Source of the DNA: an uncultured Pirellula sp.
GTDB taxonomy: Bacteria; Planctomycetota; Planctomycetia; Pirellulales; Pirellulaceae
Reading direction: 5' to 3'
NCBI GenBank assembly: GCA_903858115.1
Contig: CAIOHR010000306.1
Coordinates: forward strand, 1 to 64,000
DNA length: 64,000 bases
Shown: positions 26,809 to 35,419 of the stretch, one piece after another
Position numbering within the stretch: the first letter of the stretch is position 1
How the letters are laid out: each line of letters opens with the position of its first letter
Notes under the pieces: generated by a model
Database searches by the model: none
Seen by the model: only the letters and a program-made list of their open reading frames with translations
What the model was told of the DNA's origin: nothing
Made by a program: the position numbers and the translations under genes

Positions 26809-27501
26809 ATGATGACAATACCTAGTCCCGCGAAGGCGGAAAAAGCTCCTCGAGAGCTTTTCAAGAACATTGCGTACGACGAGTTGCGATCTCGATTCGA
26901 CAATCGATTTTATCCACCGGGGACTTTTCTTTCGGAACGGCAGTTGGCGGAAGAGTTAGGGATGAGCAAGACTCCGGTCAAGGCGGCACTTGAGCGACTG
27001 GAGTTGGAAGGATTCATCACCGTATCACCTCAGTCGGGTATTGTGGTTCGAGAGCTGAGTCTTGATGAAATCACGCAGATGTATGAAATTCGGTTAGCCT
27101 TGGACGCGTTTGTTTTGCGGTCATTAGCGGGTCGGTTAACGAGTGAGCAATTGGCGAAGTGGGAATTGAATCTCGAGCGATATGCGGCTGCTGAGGGCAA
27201 GCCAGAACTGTTGAGGGAAGCGGTATTGTTGGATGCCGAATTTCATCTGTTGCCATCTCAATTTCTCGGCAACAAGCTCATCATCAATACTATGCAACAG
27301 TTTTCCGTTCAGATTTTTCAGGTCATTAATCGCGTTTTCTCACGCTTGCCCAGTCGAGTTAGTCAGAGTTTGATCGAGCACCGAGAAATCGTAGAAGCTG
27401 TACGACAAGGAAAGGGCGACTTGGCAAGGGAATTGGCGGAGATCCATCTGCGTGTGGGGCACGAAGTGTTGGTACAAGCGTTCGAGGAAGCAATGAAATA
27501 G
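26809..27501 (+). CDS. GntR-family transcriptional regulator, FCD subfamily
   Basis: A 230-residue DNA-binding regulator. Residues about 20-85 form the GntR winged helix (FYPPGTFLSERQLAEELGMSKTPVKAALERL, then LEGFITVSPQSGIVVREL). Residues about 90-220 form an all-helical FCD ligand domain (ITQMYEIRLALDAFVLRSLAG, DAEFHLLPSQFLGN, SLIEHREIVEAVRQGKGDLA). Members such as UxuR, ExuR and KdgR-like proteins respond to sugar acids. Divergent to the pectin operon, it probably controls that operon and perhaps the beta-helix gene after it, with a uronate or its breakdown product as signal. The first Met (26809) is followed by a second one at 26812. Confidence 0.9.
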   Translation: MMTIPSPAKAEKAPRELFKNIAYDELRSRFDNRFYPPGTFLSERQLAEELGMSKTPVKAALERLELEGFITVSPQSGIVVRELSLDEITQMYEIRLALDAFVLRSLAGRLTSEQLAKWELNLERYAAAEGKPELLREAVLLDAEFHLLPSQFLGNKLIINTMQQFSVQIFQVINRVFSRLPSRVSQSLIEHREIVEAVRQGKGDLARELAEIHLRVGHEVLVQAFEEAMK

Positions 27502-27706
27502 ATGGCGCGCCTGACGATTTCGCCTGTTGCCGGTCCGGAGCGTCTCCATGCTTTCTCGGGCCTAGAACAACAAACTTCACGTAAAGGCATTCTAGTTTTC
27601 GTTAAAGCGCTTTTTCGGGAGTTTACTTTTCCAAGACTATTGTGTCGGAACTGATATCTCAGTAGTGTAATAAAGTTCTTGGCGGCGTCATTCCATCATT
27701 GATTCT

Positions 27707-30700
27707 ATGATTCGTGGTATCCATTTTTTCTGTTTCCTGGTCATCTTCAGCGCTGCGTTTGCAGAAGCTGATGAAATGCCATTGCTATTGACTAGCGTCG
27801 ATGGCAGGTTGGTGCGAAAGGTCTCAAGCAACGGTGATTCTATTCCAGACTTCTCGTTCTGTGGCTTTGAAGCCAGCAACGCAGCGATTCCTAACGTAAC
27901 AACCGTTTTCGTTGTCGAACCGAGTGGTGTTGATGATACGCATGCCATTCAATCGGCTCTCGATCATTTGTCACAACGAGACGGCAGCACGGCGAATTCA
28001 GGGGCGATGGCTTCCGGAAAGACCGATTCCGGAACATGGCGAGGAGCCGTAGTATTGGCACCTGGCGTTTTTCGTGTTTCAACAACTTTATATCTTCGTG
28101 GTGATCGCGTCGTATTGCGAGGAAGTCTATCGGGGGCCGATGTCTCGACAGAGCTTCGCGTGCTAGGAAAGTCTCGACGACCAGCGATCGTCGTTGGGAG
28201 CGATTCGTATGATCGATGGCAAGAAACGAAGACGACACTTGCCAACGATCAAACGTTCTCTACCTCCATCGTTGGCTACGTCCCTGTTGGAGCAAACCGC
28301 GTTCATGTCGAAAGCACTCATGGTCTAGCTGTTGGCCAATCCATCTCGATTGTGCACCCATCCTCGCAACCATGGATCGAAGCCATGGGGATGCGGTCAT
28401 TTCCCGATGATGATGGCAAAGGTTCGTGGCTCAACTGGAAAGCCAATACCATCGATCAAAGTTGGAACCGAAACATCGTCTCGATCGATGGTAATTCGAT
28501 CTTATTGGACGCGCCGATCACTTCTTCGATCGACCCAAAACTCACGCAGGGCAGAGTCACCCTCACGCCATCGCCATTGCACCATCATTTAGGTGTCGAG
28601 AACTTGAGAATTGTGAGCGATGCGGACACAAGTGTAAATCCTTTAGACGAGGAGCATGCATGGGATGGAGTGCGTTTTAGCAGAGTGGTTGATGCATGGG
28701 CCAGAAATGTAACATTTCGACAGTTTGTCGGTTCGGCGGTCCATGTTGGGTACGATTCCCGACGTGTAACGGTAAGCAACTGCCATTCAAGTCATCCGAT
28801 TTCGGAGCATGCTGGCTGGCGACGTCACACCTTTTTTTGCATGGGCCAACAAACATTGTTTTTGAGATGTACGGCGGAAGATGGGCGGCATGACTTTTCC
28901 ACTGGACCGCTCACTTCAGGGCCGAATGCATTCGTTCGTTGTTCTGCGAAAAATGCAGCTCAGTTCTCAGGCCCTATTGGAAGCTGGGCGACCGGCGTTC
29001 TTTACGATAACGTGGAAGTGGACGGGAATGGGATTCAGCTTACCAATCGCGAAACAGAGATGGCAGGGTGCGGTTGGGCTGCGGCGAACAGCGTGTTGTG
29101 GAATTGCGTAGCACCGAAGATCGTATGCCGCCGTCCTCCAACCGCTTTCAATATCGCGATGGGAATATGGGGTGAAGTCGTTGGTAATGGAACTTGGCGC
29201 AGTTTGAATGAGTTCGTTTCCCCAGATAGTCTCTTTGAAGCTCAGTTAGTTGAACGATTGGGCAAATCGCATAGCCAAAAGATCCTGGCCGAACAAGAAA
29301 TGGCTTCGGCAACTACTGGCATGAAGTTCGTTGCCGTGCCAAATGCACATCGAAATTCTTCATCAGAAAAATCCAGCGATCTAGAAAAGTCTAATCGCAA
29401 ATTGTCGGTTACAAACGGCTGGTTGACGCTGGGAGATCAGATTGCGACGGGCAAGCGTCAAACGTTGTCATGGTGGCGCGGCAGTCTATTGCCATCCCGT
29501 GCGTCTGAGTTTGGAACCGGATTAACGAGATACGTACCAGGCTTGGACGGTACTCTGTTTACCAACTCGATCGACGATTTGGCTTTTCAAATGCGCAGTC
29601 GAAGTGCAATCGCATTGGAGCACCACTGGGGGCTTTGGTACGATCGCCGTCGCGATGATCATCAAATGGTCCGTCGAATGGATGCCGAGGTTTGGCCGCC
29701 GTTTTATGAACAACCGTGGGCACGCAGCGGACAAGGTCGAGCTTGGGATGGATTGAGCAAATATGATCTGAGCCGATTCAATCCATGGTATTTCGCCAGG
29801 CTAGCACAGTTTGCGGAAGTAGCCGACCAGCATGGCCTGATTCTGATGCAGCACATGTACTTTCAGCATAACGTGCTCGAAGCTGGTGCCCATTGGGCCG
29901 ATTTTCCGTGGCGTACTGCTAATTGTATACAAGATGTCGGTTTCGATGAGCCACCTGTATACGCGAACCGTAAACGAGTATTCATGTCCGAAGCCTTCTA
30001 TGATGTATCTCATCCAGTGCGCCGTGAGATGCATACTCGCTATATCCGACATTGTTTGGATACGTTGAGCAGGTTTAGCAACGTCATATTTGTGTTGGGC
30101 GAAGAGTATTCTGGCCCGATCCACTTTGTGAGGTTCTGGTTGGACACGATTCGCAAATGGTCCCGTGAGAAAAATCGCGATGTTCTGGTCATGTTAAGTG
30201 CATGTCGAAACGTCCAAGAGGAGATTCTCTCGACACCTGAGCATGCGGAGTTAGTCGACGTGATCGATGTGAAGTATTGGTGGCATACGGCTAGCGGAGG
30301 GTTGTATGATCCTCCCGGTGGTCAGAATCAAGCGCCTCGCCAACAGCTGCGCGCTTGGTCCGGACCCAAATCGCGAACAACAGAAAGCACGTGTTTGTCT
30401 GTTCGTGACTTGAAAGCTCGTTTTCCTGAAAAAGCGGTGGTCTGTTCGTTGCCAACGGAAAGTCCTTGGCAGCTTCTCTCCGCGGGGTGTTCATTGCCAG
30501 AGCTTCCTACAGGGACAGACGAAAAAATGCTGCGTGAGTTAGTCAAGCTTAGTCCAGAGACGAGCAAGCCGGAGTGGTCGCTGCGCAGTTCAAAGGCAAG
30601 CAATTTGCATCCACACGATGTCGACCAACAAGTCATGATTGTTGCCTCGCAAGCAGTAAAGCTCAACAAAGTAACTGCTTTGCAAGCGAATGTGGTCAAT

Positions 30701-30796
30701 GTCCAAACGGGTCAACTAGAACAACTTAATACGGCTGAACCTCGCAGCTATTCAGAGAAGAAGCCGTGTGTGATTTGGGTTGGTGATACAAACTGA
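27707..30796 (+). CDS. Exported beta-helix plus TIM-barrel-like (DUF6298) protein
   Basis: A 1029-residue secreted protein. After a signal peptide (ending FAEA), residues about 30-510 look like a right-handed parallel beta-helix of the pectate-lyase-3 type, with GVDDTHAIQSALDHL at the start and AAVVLAPGVFRVSTTLYLRGDRVVLRG-like strands. Residues about 580-930 look like a TIM-barrel glycosidase domain (IALEHHWGLWYDRRRDDHQM, DLSRFNPWYFARLAQFAEVA, LILMQHMYFQHNVLEAG, NVIFVLGEEYSGP), which I assign to DUF6298. The Glu pair in LGEEYSG is a candidate catalytic site. Placed beside the GntR gene and the pectin operon, it is probably a pectin or hemicellulose enzyme of unknown specificity. A weak inverted repeat ACTGA/TCAGT lies at 27650-27663, upstream of its start. 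Confidence 0.7.
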   Translation: MIRGIHFFCFLVIFSAAFAEADEMPLLLTSVDGRLVRKVSSNGDSIPDFSFCGFEASNAAIPNVTTVFVVEPSGVDDTHAIQSALDHLSQRDGSTANSGAMASGKTDSGTWRGAVVLAPGVFRVSTTLYLRGDRVVLRGSLSGADVSTELRVLGKSRRPAIVVGSDSYDRWQETKTTLANDQTFSTSIVGYVPVGANRVHVESTHGLAVGQSISIVHPSSQPWIEAMGMRSFPDDDGKGSWLNWKANTIDQSWNRNIVSIDGNSILLDAPITSSIDPKLTQGRVTLTPSPLHHHLGVENLRIVSDADTSVNPLDEEHAWDGVRFSRVVDAWARNVTFRQFVGSAVHVGYDSRRVTVSNCHSSHPISEHAGWRRHTFFCMGQQTLFLRCTAEDGRHDFSTGPLTSGPNAFVRCSAKNAAQFSGPIGSWATGVLYDNVEVDGNGIQLTNRETEMAGCGWAAANSVLWNCVAPKIVCRRPPTAFNIAMGIWGEVVGNGTWRSLNEFVSPDSLFEAQLVERLGKSHSQKILAEQEMASATTGMKFVAVPNAHRNSSSEKSSDLEKSNRKLSVTNGWLTLGDQIATGKRQTLSWWRGSLLPSRASEFGTGLTRYVPGLDGTLFTNSIDDLAFQMRSRSAIALEHHWGLWYDRRRDDHQMVRRMDAEVWPPFYEQPWARSGQGRAWDGLSKYDLSRFNPWYFARLAQFAEVADQHGLILMQHMYFQHNVLEAGAHWADFPWRTANCIQDVGFDEPPVYANRKRVFMSEAFYDVSHPVRREMHTRYIRHCLDTLSRFSNVIFVLGEEYSGPIHFVRFWLDTIRKWSREKNRDVLVMLSACRNVQEEILSTPEHAELVDVIDVKYWWHTASGGLYDPPGGQNQAPRQQLRAWSGPKSRTTESTCLSVRDLKARFPEKAVVCSLPTESPWQLLSAGCSLPELPTGTDEKMLRELVKLSPETSKPEWSLRSSKASNLHPHDVDQQVMIVASQAVKLNKVTALQANVVNVQTGQLEQLNTAEPRSYSEKKPCVIWVGDTN

Positions 30797-30839
30797 AATG
30801 GTTTCCTTTTTCTTTTCTTGATTGGATAGTTGTAGCCCC

Positions 30840-31091
30840 GATCGTAACAATGATTGCGGAACGAGTACAAACGTTCCATTGCAGAATCTTCCGTGTATCG
30901 TTGCAACGGGTTCAACGGGTGTTGGAATTGCGTCTCGCAGCAAACATACCGGTGGTAGATAGATCGAACTTTGCGAAGATCTGCTGCCAAAGGAATATGG
31001 CCAAGGGTCAAAAGTTCGACTTAAGGTCGAATTGCCCTCTTCCAAAGTGGATTATGAGATCAAGGAGCCTGATCGTCGCAAGAAAAAATAA
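30840..31091 (+). pseudogene. Possible gene remnant with coding-like 3' end
   Basis: In the 403-bp gap between two genes, the frame from 30963 to the TAA at 31089 reads like a real protein tail (ELCEDLLPKEYGQG, then KVRLKVELPSSKVDYEIK and a Lys/Arg-rich end). It is cut by an in-frame TAG at 30960-30962. Upstream codons in the same frame continue open for a short way. It could be the eroded end of a gene preceding the DUF1501 gene. No family was recognised. Confidence 0.3.
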
Positions 31092-31199
31092 CCTAACTCA
31101 CGGTAATCAGTAAAGCAGGTTCTATGATTTCCGTGGGAACTCATGGTACAGTAGTTGGTTGTTGAATAGACTTCTAACCTCTCAGTATCCCACATCGCT

Positions 31200-32576
31200 A
31201 TGCTTACCTTTACTGGAAATGGTTCCGCACAAACATGCAATGGTACGACCCGTCGTGATTTTTTACAGGTCGGTACGCTGGGTGCAATCGGTCTAGGATT
31301 GCCGCAACTTCTCGCTGCCAGAGAGGCAGGGAAAGCGGATCCGACCAAGAGCAAGCGATCGGTCATCATGATCTTTAACTTGGGCGCACCGAGCCAGCTT
31401 GATACGTTCGACATGAAGCCCGACGCGCCCGCCGAAATTCGCGGCCCGTTTCAACCCATCGCAACCAGTGCACCTGGCATCCAAATCTCCGAGATCCTGC
31501 CACTCCATGCCAAGATTGCGGACAAGTTTTCACAAGTGCGTTCCTGCTTCCATCGCGGAGCTGCTGTGCATGACGCCGGCTGGCAGATCATGCAAACTGG
31601 GCGTCAATTTGCTGGAGGGGTCAATACTCCCCATGTCGGCTCGGCAGCAGGTTATTTGCTAGGTAGACGTTCCGATTTGCCTGCTCACGTGGTCCTGCCT
31701 GAGACTATGGGGCGTGGCGGGGGCAATCTTCCTAATGGACAAGCGGGCGGATTCTTAGGCAAATCGCAAGACCCTTTCGCATTGATGGCTGACCCATCGA
31801 AACCGGATTTCAAAGTACCCGATTTGCTTCCACCCGATAACATCGGAATCGCTCGCATCGATCGACGTCGACGCATGCGAGATGTCGTGGAAAGCACCAT
31901 CAAGAATTTTGAAGCAAGCGAAGCGGCCAAAATGATGGACGATAACTTTCAATCCGCATATCGATTGATGACCAGCTCCCAAGCCCGCGATGCATTCGAT
32001 TTGACCAAAGAGCCGACATCCGTTCGAGAACGATACGGCATGAATCGATTCGGCCAATGTTGTTTGCTTGCACGGCGACTTGTGGAGTCGGGAGTTCGAT
32101 TTGTCACGATCAATACGTTCCTGACAGTGTTCGATGAAATCAGCTGGGATATCCATGGCAGCAAACCATTTACCTCCATCGAAGGGATGAAGAATGTGGT
32201 TGCGCCGATGTACGATCAAGGCTACTCCGCATTGATTGAAGATCTCGATCAACGAGGACTATTGGACGACACGATGGTTTGCAATCTAGCCGAGTTTGGA
32301 CGGACCCCGAAGGTTAATCCCGCAGGTGGACGAGACCATTGGCCTCAATGTTTCACCGTCTATTTTGCTGGCGGTGGCGTGCAAGGAGGGCGAATTGTTG
32401 GAGCAAGTGATCCGATCGGTGCCGTTCCCGTCGATCGACCCACCGAACCGCCCGAGATCGTTGCGACCATATTCCATTCCCTTGGACTCGACGTCGAGAC
32501 CCATCTCCCTGGCCCAGCAGGTCGACCATTTCCTTTGGTGGACTTCGGCTTCAAAGAGATCCGCGAATTGTTCTAG
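31200..32576 (+). CDS. DUF1501 protein, Tat-exported
   Basis: A 458-residue DUF1501 protein, a family very abundant in Planctomycetota and distantly related to sulfatases/alkaline phosphatases. A twin-arginine signal (TTRRDFLQVGTLGAIGLGLPQLLAA) is present. Family motifs are MIFNLGAPSQLDTFDMKP, RSCFHRGAAVHD, HVGSAAGYLLG, GGFLGKSQDPF, ARRLVESGVRFVTIN, VCNLAEFGRTPKVNPAGGRDHWPQ and a C-terminal GLD.ETHLPGPAGRP. The biochemical function is unknown. Usually such genes pair with a cytochrome/DUF1549/DUF1553 gene; here the only upstream sequence is a remnant. Acetate kinase follows 17 bp later. Confidence 0.88.
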   Translation: MLTFTGNGSAQTCNGTTRRDFLQVGTLGAIGLGLPQLLAAREAGKADPTKSKRSVIMIFNLGAPSQLDTFDMKPDAPAEIRGPFQPIATSAPGIQISEILPLHAKIADKFSQVRSCFHRGAAVHDAGWQIMQTGRQFAGGVNTPHVGSAAGYLLGRRSDLPAHVVLPETMGRGGGNLPNGQAGGFLGKSQDPFALMADPSKPDFKVPDLLPPDNIGIARIDRRRRMRDVVESTIKNFEASEAAKMMDDNFQSAYRLMTSSQARDAFDLTKEPTSVRERYGMNRFGQCCLLARRLVESGVRFVTINTFLTVFDEISWDIHGSKPFTSIEGMKNVVAPMYDQGYSALIEDLDQRGLLDDTMVCNLAEFGRTPKVNPAGGRDHWPQCFTVYFAGGGVQGGRIVGASDPIGAVPVDRPTEPPEIVATIFHSLGLDVETHLPGPAGRPFPLVDFGFKEIRELF

Positions 32577-32593
32577 AGCGAGAAAAGCTGCGG

Positions 32594-33733
32594 ATGAGAA
32601 TTCTCGTCATCAACGTTGGGAGCACGTCGCTCAAGTATGCGATTCTAGATCCCGACTCGCAGATCCGTAACGAACATGGAATCTTCGATCGACTTGGACA
32701 ACCGGATGGCGATGCAGCAAATGCAATCGATGCGGTAGAAAAGCTCTTCCGTCGGCTAGTAAATGCACCTTTTGATGCGATTGGATATCGAGTCGTTCAC
32801 GGCGGCGATTGTTTCCAACAACCTACATTGGTGAGTGGTCCGAATCTTGAACGGCTAGGCAAGCTCGATCAACTTGCTCCGTTGCATAATCCACCTGCAC
32901 GGCGTGTGATTGAGTACGTGTGGCAGAATCGTGCGAGTACACCGCAGTACATGGTCTTTGATACATCGTTTTTCGCAGCCTTGCCACCCGTCGCTTATCG
33001 ATATGCAATTCCTGACTCGTGGCTGGAGCAGCACCATATTCGTCGGTATGGTGCGCACGGAACATCACACGAATACTTGATGGAGCGGGCCTCAAGCTAC
33101 TTTGCGGATCGTGATTTGGATCCAATGCAACTAAGGCTCATCACATTGCATCTAGGAGGTGGAGCGAGCGCGGCTGCCATTCGAGGAAATCGACCTATCG
33201 ACACCAGCATGGGCCTAACGCCCATGGAAGGATTGGTCATGGGAACGCGATGTGGTGATATCGATCCAGGAATCATTCTCTACATGCTTCGCAATACACC
33301 ACGAACCGCAGACGACATCGATCGCATTCTCAACAAAGAAAGCGGTCTATTGGGATTGTGTGGCGAGTCTGATATTCGACGTGTTCTCGAACGTGTTCAC
33401 TCGCAAGAACCGTCCGCAATGTTGGCGATCGACATTTACGTACGGCGAATCCAGAAGACGATCGGCAGTTACTTTGCGCTGCTTGGTGGATTGGATGTTT
33501 TGGTATTCTCCGCAGGCGTAGGAGAAAACTCACCCGAGATCCGATCACGCGTAGTCGAGTCGTTAGGTTGTTTCGGATGCAAGATCGATTCGGAGATCAA
33601 CCAGTCGCCATTATTTGATAATGGCATCGCAGACATTACCTCTCCATTCAACGATCCCAATGCTCCTCGTATTCTCGTTATCAAAACCGACGAGGAACTT
33701 GCGATAGCGAGAAAGGTCGCGTTGGCCAGATGA
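32594..33733 (+). CDS. ackA: Acetate kinase
   Basis: A 379-residue cytoplasmic enzyme that interconverts acetate + ATP and acetyl phosphate + ADP. Motifs are INVGSTSLKYAI (phosphate-binding N-terminus), RVVHGG, FDTSFFAALP, RRYGAHGTSHEYL, LGGGASAAAIR, DTSMGLTPMEGLVMGTRCGDIDP, FSAGVGENSPEIR and a terminal TDEELAIAR. The substrate Arg, Asp, His and Glu positions are all kept. It is slightly shorter than most AckA proteins, with a shorter N-terminal half. No phosphotransacetylase (pta) gene is nearby. It starts 17 bp after the DUF1501 gene and probably shares its transcript. Confidence 0.93.
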   Translation: MRILVINVGSTSLKYAILDPDSQIRNEHGIFDRLGQPDGDAANAIDAVEKLFRRLVNAPFDAIGYRVVHGGDCFQQPTLVSGPNLERLGKLDQLAPLHNPPARRVIEYVWQNRASTPQYMVFDTSFFAALPPVAYRYAIPDSWLEQHHIRRYGAHGTSHEYLMERASSYFADRDLDPMQLRLITLHLGGGASAAAIRGNRPIDTSMGLTPMEGLVMGTRCGDIDPGIILYMLRNTPRTADDIDRILNKESGLLGLCGESDIRRVLERVHSQEPSAMLAIDIYVRRIQKTIGSYFALLGGLDVLVFSAGVGENSPEIRSRVVESLGCFGCKIDSEINQSPLFDNGIADITSPFNDPNAPRILVIKTDEELAIARKVALAR

Positions 33734-33966
33734 TTAGTAGTCAAGAAGTTCTCATCAGCGACAAGTTGGCAAAGAATGAGGGTAGTACAATAATGTGTGT
33801 GTCCAATTCTTGTGCCTTCATTCTCCTGCCAATTTATTTGAACGCGAAAGGACCGTTCCGCTCCAAAACACTATCGATACGCAATGCTGAACATTGAGTC
33901 TTGATCACATTGTTGACTCGATCCTCGTCAACTAGAATCAACGAATCAAATTGCAAGGAGTTCCAT

Positions 33967-34560
33967 ATGGTTGAGTTCAAAATTACGGGTGAGGCTCTTT
34001 GGGAGCGGATGGAGCGGGCTGTGGAAAAGGTTAATGAGCGGCTTCGGAAAACTGTGCAAATTCTCGAGAATGCAAAGATCCCCTACGCTATCGTCGGCGG
34101 ACATGCTGTTCGAGCATGGGTTGCTCAAGTGGACGAAGGAGCGTTGCGCACGACCAAGGATGTGGATGTTTTATTGCGTTGCGGTGATCTACCAGCCATG
34201 ATCGAGGCAATGACGCGGAGTGGTTTTTTCCATCGTGAGTCGGCTGGTGTGGACATCTTCACGGATACGCCCGAAGGGTCAGCGAGAGATGGAATCCACG
34301 TCGTACTCGCTGGGCAGATGGTGAAGCCTTGGGAACTGGAATCGAACCCTGATATTCAGCCACAGCTCCGAGCCGACGACTTCAATACGGTTCCTTTCGA
34401 GACCTTGGTGCGGATGAAATTGAATTCCTACCGAAGAAAAGATCAAGTTCATTTGCAGGACATGATTGGAGTCGGCTTGATTGATCGCAGTTGGGTTACT
34501 CGATTCCCTGAACCACTCAGCGAGCGGTTGAAGATAATCCTCGATGATCCAACTGGCTAG
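33967..34560 (+). CDS. Nucleotidyltransferase-fold protein, paralogue 2
   Basis: A 197-residue protein from ATG 33967, chosen because AAGGAG lies 7 bp upstream and because it aligns with the start of the paralogue at 12749-13339. Motifs are VGGHAVRAW and RTTKDVDVLLR (Gly-Gly loop and Asp-x-Asp of the nucleotidyltransferase fold), and LETLVRMKLNSYRRKDQVHLQDMI near the end. The two genes share long identical blocks such as MERAVEKVNERLRKTV, but their middle parts differ. Neither has an adjacent antitoxin candidate. Intact and lone. Confidence 0.75.
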   Translation: MVEFKITGEALWERMERAVEKVNERLRKTVQILENAKIPYAIVGGHAVRAWVAQVDEGALRTTKDVDVLLRCGDLPAMIEAMTRSGFFHRESAGVDIFTDTPEGSARDGIHVVLAGQMVKPWELESNPDIQPQLRADDFNTVPFETLVRMKLNSYRRKDQVHLQDMIGVGLIDRSWVTRFPEPLSERLKIILDDPTG

Positions 34561-34820
34561 CGATTCTACTTGGTAGGCAAAAAGATCGAACGCAGAACCA
34601 ATCACGGTACTGAGTCCTTCTGGCTTCCGCGAGTTTTAACGCGGCATTTTCGGCTATGGAGATAAAAATGCGAACGGAATCTCCCGAAACAAGCCTCTTT
34701 CCTTGAGCCTACTCGGGGCCTGATTATGATAAACAACTTCAGAAATCGCTAAATTTTGAACATCCCAATGACTTGGTCCCATTTTTTCTGGTTACCTCCA
34801 TCTTGAAGACTTCGAAAGTA

Positions 34821-35324
34821 ATGTCGGACAACCTTACGCGGAATGTCGCTCAGTTTGTTGCGTTCCGCATCGAGAATCAAACGTATGCTTTTCGGATCGA
34901 GCAGATTCAAGAGATTGTCATCCTCAGCCAAGTTACCAGGACTCCTCAAGTCCCAGATTATGTGGAAGGGGTTGCGAATCTGCGTGGCTCCATTATCCCG
35001 ATTGTCAATCTGCGAAAGCTCTTTGGTTTAGAGCCTAAGCAGATCGATACGGATACTCGTACCATTGTCGTCAATGTTGGAAAGCGAACGATTGGATGCA
35101 CTGTAGACACAGTTACCCAAGTCGTACGGATCGCTCAAGACGCTGTGCACGCAGCCCCGGAAACGGTAACCGGGCACGGTGCCAGCTACATTTCTGGATT
35201 CGCCCGGGTTGGAGAAGAGCTTATTGTCCTTCTCGAGGTCGAAGAACTACTTGATTTGCAGAAACTAGAACAAGTGAGCAAGATCGCCCTTCCTGAACTT
35301 CCTCGCAACGCAATTCAAAAATAG
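34821..35324 (+). CDS. cheW: Chemotaxis coupling protein CheW
   Basis: About 167 residues from ATG 34821. The frame is open from 34773, but the CheW domain begins soon after this Met. CheW is the SH3-like adapter that links chemoreceptors to CheA. Motifs are FVAFRIENQTYAFRIEQIQEIV, VPDYVEGVANLRGSIIPIVNLRKLFGL, IVVNVGKRTIGCTVDTVTQVVRI and GFARVGEELIVLLEVEELL. It is the first gene of the chemosensory cluster; the 260-bp gap before it (34561-34820) should carry the promoter, and I see no clear sigma-54 or sigma-28 signature in it. Confidence 0.93.
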   Translation: MSDNLTRNVAQFVAFRIENQTYAFRIEQIQEIVILSQVTRTPQVPDYVEGVANLRGSIIPIVNLRKLFGLEPKQIDTDTRTIVVNVGKRTIGCTVDTVTQVVRIAQDAVHAAPETVTGHGASYISGFARVGEELIVLLEVEELLDLQKLEQVSKIALPELPRNAIQK

Positions 35325-35419
35325 CAAATCCTCCAGTCGACGTTGACGCGTCGGTTGCGATCGCGACTGCTACTCCTAATCCTTTTTTTCATCTGTGTCC
35401 GACTGGAGCCCACGAAACC

